The notes: generated by a model from the letters alone, not told the origin. Shown: positions 34,311 through 49,300, counted from the first letter of the stretch. The stretch: DNA of 64,000 nucleotides from Ascaris suum (GCA_013433145.1 CM024191.1:636501-700500); one strand, 5' to 3'. Program-made: numbers and translations.

Positions 34311-37300
34311 GTATGTTCAAAGGCTATTCACTTCATTTTTTTTCCACGATATTTGAAGAATAGAAAAAGAGCTATTTTTAGAATATTGTGTAACACATAA
34401 TCCTTCAAAATTGAGTCAATAATATGGCGTGCTTTTGACTACTCACTTCTGCCTCTAAGGCTATACTGATATGATTATCAGGAAAAAGATCGGTTAGGTT
34501 TAAACTTGTCCAGTTGTGACTTGTGGCCTGGAATTGAACTTGGAGAGAGGGCTTTGAAGTTGGATGGACCAAGAAACTTAAGTTGGATGTTTACATTTAG
34601 TTACGCACCATGTCCATATAAATATAATATGATTCAATAAAGCAGTATTGAGGCGGGACGCTGAAATTGCTTCATCTGGTTATTATGTGGATGTACATAA
34701 TGTGTTGATACGTTTTGCTAGTTATAGAAGCAATGTTTTCTATTCGTATGAATAAACTGTTTTGAATATAGTTTGTATAAAATTTTAAATGTATAACGGA
34801 AACCACAGTATCGAGAATTCTTACACGTGTGTATGCGAGGTGTTGAACATAGTGAATGATTGGATGGATCATTGACGGAGATCACTATGGTCCTTCGCAT
34901 TGAAAAAGATATTGCAGAGGGTCGTGGCGGGATCTAAGACAAGATCGACGCGACGATGGCTATCGCAATCGCGACACTTTTGAGGTGAGTTGGTCGATGT
35001 TGTATTATCTTTGCCGGAATGTTAAGTATACGGTATGTTTCTGCGCGTGGATGTTAAGTTACGTTGGGTTTCCAAATCGGCAGTGAGAAGGTACTTATAG
35101 CTGCCGTGCAAGGTTTTTTCGTTCTCTTCTTTAAGCGAATTTACTTTTTTTTTCATGTTTCACGTTTTTGACGCTTCAAGAATTTGAAGGTAACTTGTTG
35201 ATGAAGGTGAAACGTGTCATTTCTTTGCAAAGTGTAGTCTTTTTTGACAAGGTTCAATTGCACCAAAAAAGGTTTCTCTCGAACTTAAACCAAATTCAAG
35301 GTTAGGACAAAAAAGGAGGAAACGTATCGCTTTAGTTCTCCATGTGTACGTTCATATGGCCGTAACGATGCCTAGGCTCGTTTTTAATAATAGTAGTAGT
35401 TCATAAAATCTTTTAAAATTTATCCACTCTGTCGCAGTAGTCCAGCTTGAGATGATATTGGTGGAACAGGATACTTTCCCTTTTTTTCGAGGAAAATGAG
35501 AGTGGGCTAAATTGCTGAGTGGGCTGAAACATTTGTTCGAATCGAAATCTGGTTAGAAAAATGCTCATTTTCCTGTTGAAAAAACACACAGTTCTACTTT
35601 TTACACCACTTGCAGCCTCAGTATGTGCACGTTCTTTGCTTTTGCTCTTTTTTTTCTCTCCATGTTTAGTAAAATCAATCTTGCAATGCACTTCTCTCTA
35701 TTGGCATCGCTTGCCGAATGTACAAATCTTCAAGGCTTGTTAATTTACTCGCCAATCCATTCCGATAGGTTTTTGCAGAAATCGAGGGCAAGCGGGCAAA
35801 ACATTGAGCTTTTGCTTTGTTTTGCTCTTTATTTTCGTATGTCTTTTTTAGTGACTTCATTGTTTGCTTATTTATTTATGTGGTTAGGGAGGTGTTAAAG
35901 GGGTTGATGTGACTAAAGATAGGGTAGTCTAATCGTTTCGTGGCTGTTTGTTTGAATAGCTTGCTATGAGTGGTGCGATAACACTGATTGATCGAATGAA
36001 TGCTTTCGATGATCGCCGCAGTTTTACGACGTTGCAAATTGTTTACCTTTAGATGTTTCCTGTGTTCAGCATTATTGAGAAATTTTGAGAACACAATTTT
36101 TGCCACATTTTCAACTATTATTTGCTTTACAGCGGTATCGTTTTCGAAGCATGTTTTTAAGAATATTGATTAGACATTATGTAGAGTCTGGGTTAGGTCC
36201 AATCGGCGGTTAATGATTTATATCTGGACTATCGTGCTCATCGGTATGGTACGCTTCCAGTTCGTCGTGTTCAGTTACACATTCCAAAGTATGATAGCAG
36301 TTGACTGTCGCATTTCTAAGCTGTGTTGCTACGTTCCTCACGTTTCTTACCTGAAATGTTGAAACATGTGTTGTTTTTTATCTCATGATTTTATTAAGGT
36401 ATAAGGATGGGCAAGGGATCTGTTGTGACGGTTTTCCTTTAAGCAATTATATTGAAAATTCTAAGGTGTTTTCGTATCAGAGACGAGCACGTAAAAGTGC
36501 TTCACCACAGCGACATCGACGTCGGAGCTCGAATGAGCGGCACGAGTCATTCGATGCTCGCTACACATTATACAGTCACGGCGTCTGTGATGGAGAAAAG
36601 GGTACCGCCGATAGCTATCAAAGAGCAGATTTTCGGTATTGTTAGTTCGTTTGTGTTACACTTGCAGACATCTTCCATGTGCTTATTTTTGGGGTGTGCT
36701 TTGTGCGACTTCGAATTGAAGTCTCAACGATGCCAATCTTCTCAGTGGGAAGTGAGAAAGCTGTGAGGAGGTAGCTCCATTCCTTTATTAAGGGTTGAAT
36801 TTGACTGATTGATCAGTAGAAGCCAAAAACTGCAAAAATAAGCGAAGAATTTTCATAAGTCATAACGTGTTTTTTATTTTCTGAATGTAAGCGTGCGTTC
36901 GAAGCTCGCAAACCTGTGATACATAAGACGGGAGGTAGGGGAAGGTCCTCTGGAAGAAAAACTTACAAGGCCTATAGGGTGATCTATTCATTAAGATACG
37001 AGAAGCTTTACCCAGTGCCGGAAAATGTGCAGTCGCATCTCGTTTTTTTTTTTTTTTTTTTTACAGTTAAACTGAAGATAATAATTTTTCCAAAGCTGTC
37101 GCCTTTCAATCTGTCGGTTTTGAAAAATTTGTTCTCGCGACGAGCATGCATCGAATTTTAAAGTTAAATGTGTCGAATTGCAAACTTCACCTATGAAGTT
37201 TGCAATTCTGCATCCGTCGTTAAATTTGGAACTGATTCTCCCCCCTCCTTCTTGCCATCCTGGAACATTGTGATTTCCAAGTGTGCTCGTCAGGTAAAAA

Positions 37301-40300
37301 GCTTGTTCTCTTCTCTCTTGCCACCTTTTCACCTTCCTGGAATTTTGTGAAACGATGGGTGCTTCGAAGCTTTCATTCAAAAGGTTGCTTGCACATGCTG
37401 TGTGATGTGGAACAGAAGTCTCGGAGCCATAAACGCATCTCATTTCAAGAAAGGAGAAATATTTGAGAAGAAATATATTGTCCAATTTTTAGAGGTTTTA
37501 ATTTCTAGAGGGCGCTTAATGAAGAAGCTGTGAGGGTATAATTTGCATTGTGATCTGAGACGGTCGCTTCTTGTCTTGCAATGTGCTCCTAGTGTGCTAT
37601 TTAGCTGACACGAACTCACTCGAAAAATTTTTTTAGCTCGCAAAAGAATTTTTACTCAAAGTGGGTGAATTCGAAGATCTGTTCGTTAAAACTTAAAACA
37701 AAAATTGTCACTCATCTGCAAGACAGCGCAGATACACAAAGCGGAGTGGTAATGTCAGCAACTGCCAGCTGAATAATAACAAAAAGTGATATCTGCTGAA
37801 GTTTGGGATCTTTCTGAAGAAGATGGATCTCCACCCCTGCAAAATTCGATCCCTCCAATTGGGCGCTTGTTTTGTTTTAAAATGGACCTCTGTGCAAAGG
37901 ATGGGTAGTTTGCCGGAGCGAATATTTATGAGATTTTCCAATGCCGATGGGCGAACTTATAGGATTTACCATTTCAAGGAAAACCACTTTCAGGTGTTCA
38001 TTGCTGAAGCATTTAGATGAAGCTTTTGCCTAAAAACTGAGACCACCCTAATGTCCAAGAAATGTAATTACACATGTTAATCACTATTCATCGAAAAGCT
38101 ACTCTATTTTATGGCTGGTACCTTTACATCAAACAGCTTGACACGATTAAGCTTCGTAGATAAAAATGGAAAAAATGGGAACACCTAAAATTTTGATACC
38201 CAAGGTAATTTTTTTTCTACGACTGTTTTTAGCCTCATTTTTAGTCATCACTAAATGTGAAATACGGTTGCATCTTTCAACAAAGCCATTTCGCTTGCAG
38301 AAATAACCTCTGTCAGTGTTAGCTTTTATAGGTCAAGCCGCCAAATCGATGAGCAATTGAACGAACAGCGACTCGGCGTAAAAGACTCTAAATGTACGTT
38401 ACCTGCTTTGAATTTTTCTCTTCGATGAAGAACATCAAGAAGGTGATGTCTGTTTATCTGGTTTGCAGTTGTCGTTCAGACATACAATGCGCCTAATCGA
38501 ACGGCAGGTCCTGCAGACATTATGTAGTCGAGCGACAATGCTAGATGCGCTCTCATCCTTTTCTGGAGCTCGAGTCCTAGAATTTATCGCTGTTGCCTTT
38601 GACCCCACATTTTTTGCGACTCCAAAGCTTTTATCATCAAGAAATGTTTTGTTTTGTCGATTCAGTCCCTTTGAGTTTAGTAAATATTCGGGGCTGACTT
38701 TATAATTTAGGCAGTCGAAACTCCTCTGAGTGTTGTTTTAAAGCCCCCCAGTGTTAGCTTCGTCCTAGCAATACTGGAGTGAAAGGAATAGAGTGTTGGA
38801 TTGACCAGAAAACTTTTGGAGCGGCATTTTCGAGTGCGACATCTGTCCAGGAGTTCGAAATTTCAGTACCGCACCGACTGCTTTGGTACAAATGACCATT
38901 CGGATACCTATGAACACGTCGTATTCGACCTCGTAGGATTCATCTTAAATGAATCATTGACGAGCTGAGACCGTTGAGAAGACACAGTGGATTATATGAC
39001 CATAATAGTTAATATATTGGCTTCCATATAGCTCTTTTTCAAATTTATTGAAAAGCTTAAATTTCGTTTATAAAGGAATTGATGGCAACTTGATTACCCG
39101 TGCTATTGCCGAGTCATCAGGGGGATTCGTTTGAGTATGTTGGGCCGGATGACTGGTTAAAGGTTTATTTTAATTCAAAGATCTGTTGGTCGCGTAAGTA
39201 GGCTCATCCCCTACTTACCCTCCCCCCATTTCCAACTTTAATCTTTAGAAGAGGGCTGACCTCTTTCGTATTTGCAAAAAAAGCACAACGCGCTCACGGC
39301 TGTAAAAAAGGTGCAGCGTTATTTTAGGTAGAAGAAAATAAAATGCGGCGCTCTTGCAGCAGCGGGTGCAAGAATGCTGCACAGCTTCTTTTAAGACGCA
39401 TTGCGCCTTCTTAGTTGTTGCATAACTGTCGGGCATAAAGCTGTTTGTTATTGGAAGCTTTTTGAGCTATCGTTTCATTTCCGTCATGCGAAAAATTGCG
39501 GTCGTTGTAGAATTTTGTTCTCCTCCTTCTCTTGAGCAAGAGAAGAGGATAAGCTGATCGATGATTTGCCGTGTAATAGTGCCACCATTCTAGTCGCAGA
39601 GTGGAGGGGCCAGGCTGGTAATATGCTGAGGTAGCTGGGTAGTGAAATGATCGTTGATAAAGCTGACTGCTGCGATTATATCAGCGCTGCGCACCTAGTT
39701 CACCGATTCTTGTTAAAGCGTTTCATGTATTCAAAGGGGGCGCAGAGTACATTACATATCGCATCTCTTTCGATAGTGCATCAAATATCCTCGTTTACTT
39801 CGTTATCTACAAGTTGGTGATGTCCATTGATTGGAGTACCGTTAACTGGTTTGATTTTTTCATGCGTTTTTAAAAGGAACGAATGAGGATTTTACTGGTC
39901 GGATATAGTAGGGTATTGCTTCGGTACTGCGAAACATTTGTTTGAGGCATGTCGTCCGCGTTTGTTTATTGCTTCTTTTTTTTTTTTTAAATTGTAATCG
40001 TGGGTGGTCACAAACGTAACTTTTGGTCAGTGACGTGATCGTTTTGCAAGTTTTTGAAAGAGATTTTACTGAAAGTCGCCGCACTTAGCGGTGATCAGTG
40101 ACGTTATCGTTTTCCAATATTTCGTAGAAAATCGTTTTTTAATGTTTTGTCATGTAATTTGAAAGGAACTCTTTCTAGAGAATGCTTTAAAACCATTTCA
40201 TTTCTTAAAAATTCTTTTAAATTTGCGTGAGTTTTTTCCACACTCTATTAATTTTTGCATCGTTCGCAGCGAATTACGCAACGATTACACAAAAGTCTGA

Positions 40301-43300
40301 TATTCGCGCTCCTCCTTTTCTGCTTTAAATTATCATCTGCGTTGTACATCCATCGAGAGTCGGTCATGCGATAACCTTTATTTGTTACCTGCAAAAGTGT
40401 CATTTTATCACGCGTGATTTTGGAATCGTCTGCGAGGAATGCGGTGATCGACGAGTTGTCGTTGTTGCAGTGGCAATGAAAGTTCATCGGTCTATATATT
40501 CGGCATTTGACATTTGTGATCTCATTTGCGTACATTACTCCTACCTCCGTATGCTTGTGCGTCGTTTTCGTCATCTGATTTTTGGGAGGCGTCGATTCCA
40601 GTTGTTGTGTATGGTTCCAGTTAAGATTGAAGCGCCGAATTCAACTCCGTCGATCTTGCTCCGATCATTGCGTTCTACTAAGATGCCTGGATGAGCACGC
40701 AAATAAGGCTTGTGATGTTCAACAAGCGGCGACTCGTTACTGAGATGCGGACAATAGCAAGCCTGAGCCATGCAAATGATAACAGCCATCGAAGCCCCTC
40801 AACCACGAGTTGATGGCTACGTTATCCGTTTTGTTCGCAGATCGGAAATGCTCAGTCCAATAAGGAATACAGGGAGCCGGAGTGTTTCTGCCATCGCAGC
40901 ACTACCTCTACCTCCAACAATCGCTCCATCACGCTGCAAGCACATAAGTATGAATAAGAGAAGGGGAGGGGTTGAATAAGTTATCGAACTACTTGTTCCA
41001 CAGAGCTGAATTCTCTTTAGGTACGATCAGCCGTATCAATTGATTTGCGGTTGATGACTTACTCCTAAGAAACAGTGAACGTATAAGCTGAATTGTAGGT
41101 CTCAATAGAACTGCCTCAGATTCATATGCATATAGTTGTACTTCATGAGGTGAAGAGACGACGTGCAAAAACCATGAAGCAGATTTGTTCATCCGTGCAT
41201 TGAAGCTATGAAACTGTCTACACTTTCGCGTTTTGCGTTTGTTGCCTCATTGTTCGTCTCATTCTGAGCGGCGATCAGGCACAACGAAGAGAGACGATTG
41301 ATCTCTCCGCTTACCTTGTCTCTGAGTGATTCGTCAATTAGAAGACGAAATTTGAGCGCTGTTTCCATGTCGACGTCGTCTCTCGTGTCTGGCATTATTC
41401 TGGGGCGATTCGAACTATTTTGCTCACAGTGCCTTCGTCGTTCATCGCTTCGCGACTTCGGAAGGTTTCACTTGGCCCAGTTGGCGTTGTCGTTTTGATA
41501 GGTGGTATAAGCAGGTGAGTTCAACTGATTATGCCGAAGATTGCATTCTCGATGCTCAACGTTCACATCGCTTGGTCTTTGTCGTAGATATTTTGCGAAC
41601 TAGTCATTCTGCTACAAATTAGTCTTCCGATACGAACTGCGGTGTTGAGTTATATTAATATCGTTCGGTTAGAGCAACCGTAATGGCACATTTTTAAACC
41701 GGATGCATAATATATTCGGACCGTGTAACAAATTAGGGCAGCATTCATATTTTTCCGGAATAAAATGATAGCCATTGAAACTATCGATCGTTCAGAGAAC
41801 GACAAGTATCGTCAAAATATGCTCATGTCATTGAAGTTAATTGTTAGAAAAAACAAAACGCAACAGTGATAACTCAAGAAGAATATATTCATGAAGTTTG
41901 AAAGAGTTCTTAATACATCTGCTCATAATAACGTTTACATAACGCATTGTTTGCAACATGTCGAAAGAAGTGAAGTGATATATTGCGGAAGTGTCGCTTT
42001 GAACGTTAATGAAAAATATTGAACAAAAAATTCTAAAACGCAGAAAAATTCGATAAGAATATTTAAAAAGCTGTCAATAATAAAAGCATATAACTAGTGG
42101 GAGGAAAAATTGCTGCAAGCGTTGCATTGAATTTCTTTTTAGATGAGACGAATGCGCCCGCTTTTCTTGATTTTTGCTCACGGAATGATATGCACGTTGA
42201 TGGCTTCTCGAGCTAAGAGAGAGTTTGTGTAGGTTGGTACGATTCTAAGACGGAAGTATAGGAAAGGAGCGTCTAAGGAATTACTGCGAAAGGCAGATGT
42301 ATCTCAGGCCAGGATGTGGTTCCGTGAAGCGACAATGACATCCAAAGACGACGTTGGCGACTATGGTCATCTGGAAGATTCTTTTCGAGAAGGGCTTAGA
42401 AAGAGAAGACGTTTTGAATGGTGATCTTTGATGTTTTTAGACGAGCATGGTATTTCGAGTGCCACGAAGGACTCTAAGGAAAGCATCGCGAAAGCAAAGA
42501 AGAGTGTCGAGAATGAAGAGGTTTGAAGTTGTTCATAACAAATCAACATTCTTACCGCACACACACCAAACTGCCGTATCATTAAACGCTATATAGTAAT
42601 ATAGTGGGTGAATTGGTTGTCACATTGATAACCTTTTCACATGTGAAGGAAAAGCGGGAACTGCAAGTCAGCAGCATTGAGACACGCAGGAAATGTTCTG
42701 TTGTTCAGCAATATTAACGGAAATGAGCAAAGAGAGATGAATATCTTACCACAGTTGAGATCAAGCAAGTAGACTGCAGTTAACTTATAAGATGAAAATA
42801 CCAATCTAAATTTGAACGTCTCACACTAATTTTCATGAGGAGATGCATCAACAAGCAGATTTCTTTGAAGTAGTTTGATCTGATTATCCAACCACATGAT
42901 CATTTATGTACTCATCACTCAATACTCAGTCGTTCCGTTGTTCAGTCTAAAGAAATAAACAATTTATTGTCTGTAGAAGAATGTTCTGCACATCGGCGAC
43001 ATTTTCATTAGTCCTGAAGAATAATGGAAACACTGTTTTCAAAAATGTTTACTTGCAGAGGAGAAAAAGCAAGCGCAGTTGAATCGATTATCAATGAAGA
43101 TTTCTACATTTTTAGGAAGTTCGTATTAATCTCACACCGAACATTATACATCAGAATTCATTTTACTGCATTTATTCACTTTCTGCTTACTTTGCAGTTG
43201 AAAAGAAGAGAGGAAGATGGAAAGGCAGTTGGGGCGGCTATCGAAAATGATGCAAATAGCGGTGCTACTCGGAAGTCAACCTCATCAGGAAAAGAGGATG

Positions 43301-46300
43301 AAACGGTAGAAAATGAGAACGAACAGAAGCGAGAGAAAGGAGATACTACGAGCGACAACGAAACAGCACAAGTGTTCGGCAAAGTGGAGGTTGGAAAGGA
43401 GGAGGATCCTACGAAGAAAATTTTCATACGTAAAGACTTCACACATGACGATATCCATCATTTCGTGCCTATTAGCATTAGTGGACGAGGTCGCTCCAGA
43501 GGTGGGAGTTCAATGTATACGACGAAAGGAAGACGTTGGGTAGACGAATGGAAAGAAAGAAATGCCGTCTTGAAGGCAGGTGCGGAGCGCAACATTGGGA
43601 TGAAGCCGCCTTCTGATGCGGTCGAATATAAGCAGGGGTACGTGAACTTTGTTGCGGTCGTCCGTCTTATTATGAGCTCACTTCTCTAATATACCTGCTT
43701 GTCGCGTAGCAAAGAGTTTCAAAACGATGATAGCAATCGTTCTGTAAAACACGTTTTATTTTGAAAGGCTATACGTAGTGATGGTAGCGGCAATGACGTG
43801 ATGCCGTCCTGTTGTAGATTTTAGCACGCCGAACAGCTCCAGCATCAGCAGGGAACACCTTAGCTGTTTCATTTAAATTTAACACTTCAAGGAAATTCAC
43901 AGGCATAGGTCATCGAAGGTACTGATCTGCAGCTAAAATTAAGCAATCAGTTTTCACCCTAAATTGGCCGTGTCACGCCAGAGCTACTATCGACTACAAG
44001 TAACGCTTATTTATGAAGATCACACCGAAAAGTTCGAAGCATTTGAAGCATCTCACCTGCCCTTCATTCTCTTTTCTTCTATTTTTTGCGAATTTCAATA
44101 CAATTACTTCGAGTGTAGCATAGTGGCGGGTAATATAGAATAATATTTAGATTTGACTACAAAAAATTTCCGATACGACCTTAGAATTTCAAACAAATCT
44201 GCCATGGGCTGCGAGTTTCCTAAGGTTCCGGGAAAAAATTTTTTTGAAGAGATAAAGGGTTTTGAAGTAAAGGTTGTTTTATCTTCAAAATTTCGCTAAT
44301 GTGACCAAACTATTAGATACTGCGGACTGCTGAAAATAAATCGTTTTTAGAATGTTGTAATGAAGAGGTGGGGCTGTCATGGAGCGCAACTATTCTTTGC
44401 TGGTTGTTTTCTCGGGGTTTTGGAGATGAACAAAACCTGCAGCATGGCATTCAAATAACTAGGCAGTCCGTCACCATGAGAGTGCGAAGCTGATTGTTTT
44501 GAAGTGAACTATTATTGCCGAAAAATATTCGAACTCTGCCATTTTGAGCTGTTTAGAAGGGATTCGATCCACTCCAAAATATATCTTCTGGCGTTTTTTC
44601 GCCCTTGGGTGAACTATTCAATGCTCGACCATGCGCTCTAACAAGTGATTTATAACTCTGTGGATGCATCTCGCATAGGGTGTCATCAGAATGACGAATC
44701 ATTTATTAAAGTGCTGAGGTCAAGAAAGTGATGGAATTGCTCCATCTCAACGCTTGCTGTCACCGAGGGGATAGGTTGCTTCTGCAAGGTGTGCAGGTTT
44801 TATCCGACTATAAATTTTAAAACATTTTTGAACAGAAGGTTATGTGTGGATGAGTTGAACCTGTGCTGGAATGATTAGCAGAACGCACTGCGAAAGCGCT
44901 TTAGTCAAATTGCAGGTAAATTGCTTTTTAGAGTTGAGCAACATAGCAGTATTCTTTACCATCTAGGAATATGCAATAAGAGGTAATATTTGCAGAAATG
45001 GCATGCTGATGAAGAGAAGCAAAGGACAGGTGAAGCATTGTGTTATAGGCAGCGTAATATATTGAGGGACATCGAAATTTACAATTTGTCCCATTTACTC
45101 ATATTTTGCAGTTTGGGACATCGAGTAGAGGGTTCGCAAGGAGAATAGTCGTACGTTCGGCGAACACACACGAATAGAGCATTTCATAAACACTTCCTGT
45201 ACCGCCCATTAAATTTTGCTGACAAAGAGAAATAAACAGAAACGGATGCCACAAAGGCTGTTGTGAACGATAAAAGTAAACGAGAGATTATAGTGATCAA
45301 ATGCAGGTCGCAAGCAGCGTCGAACGGAAGAAGAAAATAGTTATGAAGCATGGTTGTGTTATAAAAAGGAAAAAAAAATATTATGGGAGGTACAAACGAT
45401 GCTTTTCAAGTGGAACGAAAAGATCATTATTTTCAGATGGTAACCCTATACCTTTCCAGAAAGCTTTCTGCTTCTTAGAATTTGTAACTCTCTAGAACTT
45501 AGACTATATTATTGCACGAAAACTGTCCGGCCACAATCCAAAACAGTATGCGTGAAGAGGTTCTAAGAAGTACATGCGGTCCTACTTTTCAGTTTGCACT
45601 GCAGATACAAATTGACGTAGAAGCAAATGCAACACATAGAAAATAACGTCTAATTATGAAGGAAACATAGAAAGCATCAAAAACAGATGTCATATTCTCG
45701 AGATCGTATAGATTTAATATCGCAAAATAAAAGAGATAAATTATGAAATTCTTTTCAACATCTCTTACATTTTATATCTTTTATTACTGCTACTTTTTTC
45801 ACATATTTAGTACTCTGATATTCTTTGCAAACGAAATATTTTAAAGGATATGACGCCAAGAAGCATGCGAACAATAAAGTTAATCTCTCACGGCATTTTT
45901 GCATCAAATCAAGACATGCTCAATTCTGAGAGGCAAATTTTTCCTTCTCGTTCGCTGCGGTGGCAAACGTTCAGAGGGAGAGAGCGGCACCGTTGCTTGC
46001 GCGAAGGCAGGCAAGTTGGTGATGGCGGGTTCTTCATGAATGCCCCCGTGGTGAGATGTGTATGTACCATTCCATTCTCGACCATTCCTCGGCCATATAT
46101 CTGCGTTTTCCTCTTCTTCTGTCTCCGTCATTTTCCTTCCGTTCTTGCTGACTGTCAGTTAAAATCCTCTTTGACTGATTTGTTATCGCGCTTTAAGCCC
46201 ATCATAAGCGAGGAGAAGGGGAGGGAGGAACAGGTCTTGTGCAGTTTGTTTGATAAAGGCGTTTCATGCGATTTATTTGATTTGCAACTAGTTGAGACTT

Positions 46301-49300
46301 CCGGAAAGTTATCAATAGTGGAAGGGATTAATGATGAGGGAGGGTGCTTTGAATAAAATTGAATGAAGTGTCATGCGCTTGTATTTGCCTTTTCAGAGCA
46401 TGCATCAGTGGCGATGAGGTGAGAGACGGTAATGTGGAAACCGATTCAGTGGGCATTATTGATCCAAAAGACTATATTGAGGAGCTGAGCAATCCCGACT
46501 TGGATGCTCCACAAAATGAGGATTTAGGTGAGCAACAAGTTTTACTTGATATCTGAACACTTTCAGCGAGGGAGTGTTTTGTTTTGCAACATGGAGTTGC
46601 GGAGTTGTTGGAGGGGCTTTCTCCAATTAAAAAACTGTTTTCGAAGCACTGCGGTAGATTTCAGACGGAAGCGCAAAACTACAGTTTTCTTAAATGGAAG
46701 GGTGGTCCCAACAGTATATATGAATGCTGCAACGAACTTCTGCTGTTTCTTTTTTTTATGTTGCAGCCAGCTAGCCTAATCGCATTTCTTCTTTCTTTTA
46801 AAGTCTTTCTCTGTCCATTGTTAATTTTAGATGGGCGAAATAAGCTCGTTTTTTCTTAGTAATTTCTGTCGATGATTCTTGTTTATGATGAGCATCGATT
46901 TGGAAGCACTTAATTTCGCTGTCAACGTATTTCAGGAAAATCTTTTTTCAGTTTGTGCATTTTTTAAAAAGTTTACACAAGCCCGCTTATTGTTTTATCG
47001 AACTAGGAGTATGCATTGGACGGTTGTTACGGCAATGCGCTTCCACATCCTACTGGTCGTAGCTTCACTAACTTGTTACGTAACATTTCAAAGCTTTTCC
47101 AATTTTATATTGTTTTGAGTGATCTTGATAGTTTTAGGATGTAGAGGTTATCTGTTTGTATAAATGCTTTTAAGCGGCCGACCTAATGCCTAAAGGAATG
47201 GAGGAGACAGTTAAAGGGAGACGAGCACTGTTGTCACATCCAACGATGGCAGAACTAGCAGATGACAGAGCTGGCATGGGTTTCTTCTCAGTGCCGGTTC
47301 TAGCAGGTCCGTCGATGTTCAGAGCGAGGGAGAAGCTTGAGCCCGAAAGGCCCTTCAAACCAGGACTGCTTGACCCTCCGCCTCGGATTGAAAGACCGAT
47401 GAAGCCCGGGCTTCTAGACGCGCGAAGGGTTGGCTAGTGTTCTTTTTTTTTTCTTTAATCTAAATTCGAATATGATTGAATGAAGTAATAAATATACATT
47501 TCATTCTCTCTGGAAGCTAGCCTTCAGGCGATTGATTTGGAGACTGATAACGCTGCTTGTTCTTAAATCTGTGCTCATTTGTAAAACAGTAAGTGGATAG
47601 AACGGCATCGAATGGAGTGATTCTGTTGTGAAGCGATTTAGTCTGACTAAGCAGTTGTCATTTCTAAATCATCAGTTTGTCACAGAACCATGATTGTTAG
47701 TGACAGCAACCTTGTTTGAGGATGTTTCCTCTAGGACAACCTGTTTTAGGATGTATCTGGACCGAGAAATGGGCCACTGTCAACAGTTGGACCAATGGCG
47801 GCAAGTGCAGTTGCGGAGGCAATGAGAGCAACTGTTGACGCGATCGCTGATTCGCTTCCGCAGAGAGGTGCTCTCTCTGAGGCAGTAAAAAGAGGAGTTA
47901 CAGAAATACTGCTTTCGAATGATGGCTTCACAGCAGAAATCGCAAAGGTTCTCACTTGCTCGTTATGAATTCTTCATTTTTGGCGCTTTTTAACAATACT
48001 GTGTATAAAATTGTGCCAGCAGTGTTAGGGCTAGAGTTACGGTTGTAAAGCGGGGGTACTTTATCTATCACAAAGGCAAGAATCGTAATCTTTCATCACC
48101 TATGCTACAAACTTAAATTGGATTGTTTTTGAACACTGCTCACTGCCTTTTCATATTCGCAGCTATCTCAGGCTGCCAGATCGGTCGGCGGAACAGTTGT
48201 ATAAGGATGCAGAGGAGGTAATAAACGTAGAGGGATAAGCATAATGTAACCTGTTTGGGCTTCACATGTGGCCTTCAGACGTTAATTCTCTTCAAGTGCA
48301 GTCAATTAGTAAGAACATTAGGACACAAAATTATGAAAATATGTTGATAAGGTTTGGTTGGATAGGTAATTCGAGGCAAAGGGAACTCATTTCTTATCAT
48401 GGTATACTTTGTAAGGAGGAAGGCACAAGGTTGAGCTAATCCTCATAATTTAGTACCTCCGTTCTAAATGACGTTGATTGTCGATTTCTGCACATAACTT
48501 TCTCTCTGACCCACTTCAACGCCTGATTTTTTCGTTCTTGGCAGGTGCTCTGAGAAACGTTGACAACTGTTGCCTTGTGTTGCCGAAATCAAATAGGGAG
48601 CATTTCAGTTGTGCAAGGAAGAAATTGCGAAAATGCTTACGAGAGGCATGTATGCCGAGGGCATGACGCGTATGTTTTTTTCTTTTGCTCTTGCATCCTT
48701 TGTAATTTGCCGCTCTATTTTAGTGCATCATTGACGCATCTGATAGCTGCTTTTTATTTCAGTGGAATAACGCAATGTTGATGTTTGCGTTTTCTTTGCA
48801 ACGTAATATTTGAACTCATAGATGATAGTTGCACACAGATTTGCACTGTGTTTCTAAATTACAGCTTTACTAATCTGGATGGGATCGTGGGATCGGATTT
48901 AAGCTTGAAGAAATCTCTAACCTGTTGGGGTGAACCCTGTGGATTTGTGTTGTTGACTCTTCGCTTACTTTGAGGCTATAAATGCAAGTCTTATATTTGC
49001 TTGCGTTGCGGAGCTGATATCGTTTGCATCTCTTTATGTTGTAACGTTTCCCTTCACAACTAAACAACCTTAATTAAGAGTACTGCTTTCTCGTGTTTCA
49101 GCTTTCTCGATCAAAAAAGATTTTTGAGGTGTTTCAAGCATATTCACACGACACCGCTAATATCGCGGCACTCTTCTTCTCATAAAGCTCCATTTCCGTC
49201 TTTTTGCCACTGATATCTAGGGATACTGCAGCACTTTCCACTGAGTTCCACAGAAAGAATGCTGTGAGGGGGAGGGGGAGGTCAAGAGGAATGGCCACCG

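Noticed and set aside
36895..36984. Candidate exon reading TGGRGRSSGRKTYK
   Set aside because: Attractive composition for the large gene, but no acceptor gives a phase fitting both neighbours, whereas the direct join 36635-38332 does.
36991..37485. 164-codon minus-strand open frame
   Set aside because: It runs through a poly-T tract (giving a Lys run) and the hairpin at 37175, and shows no splice signals or family motifs.
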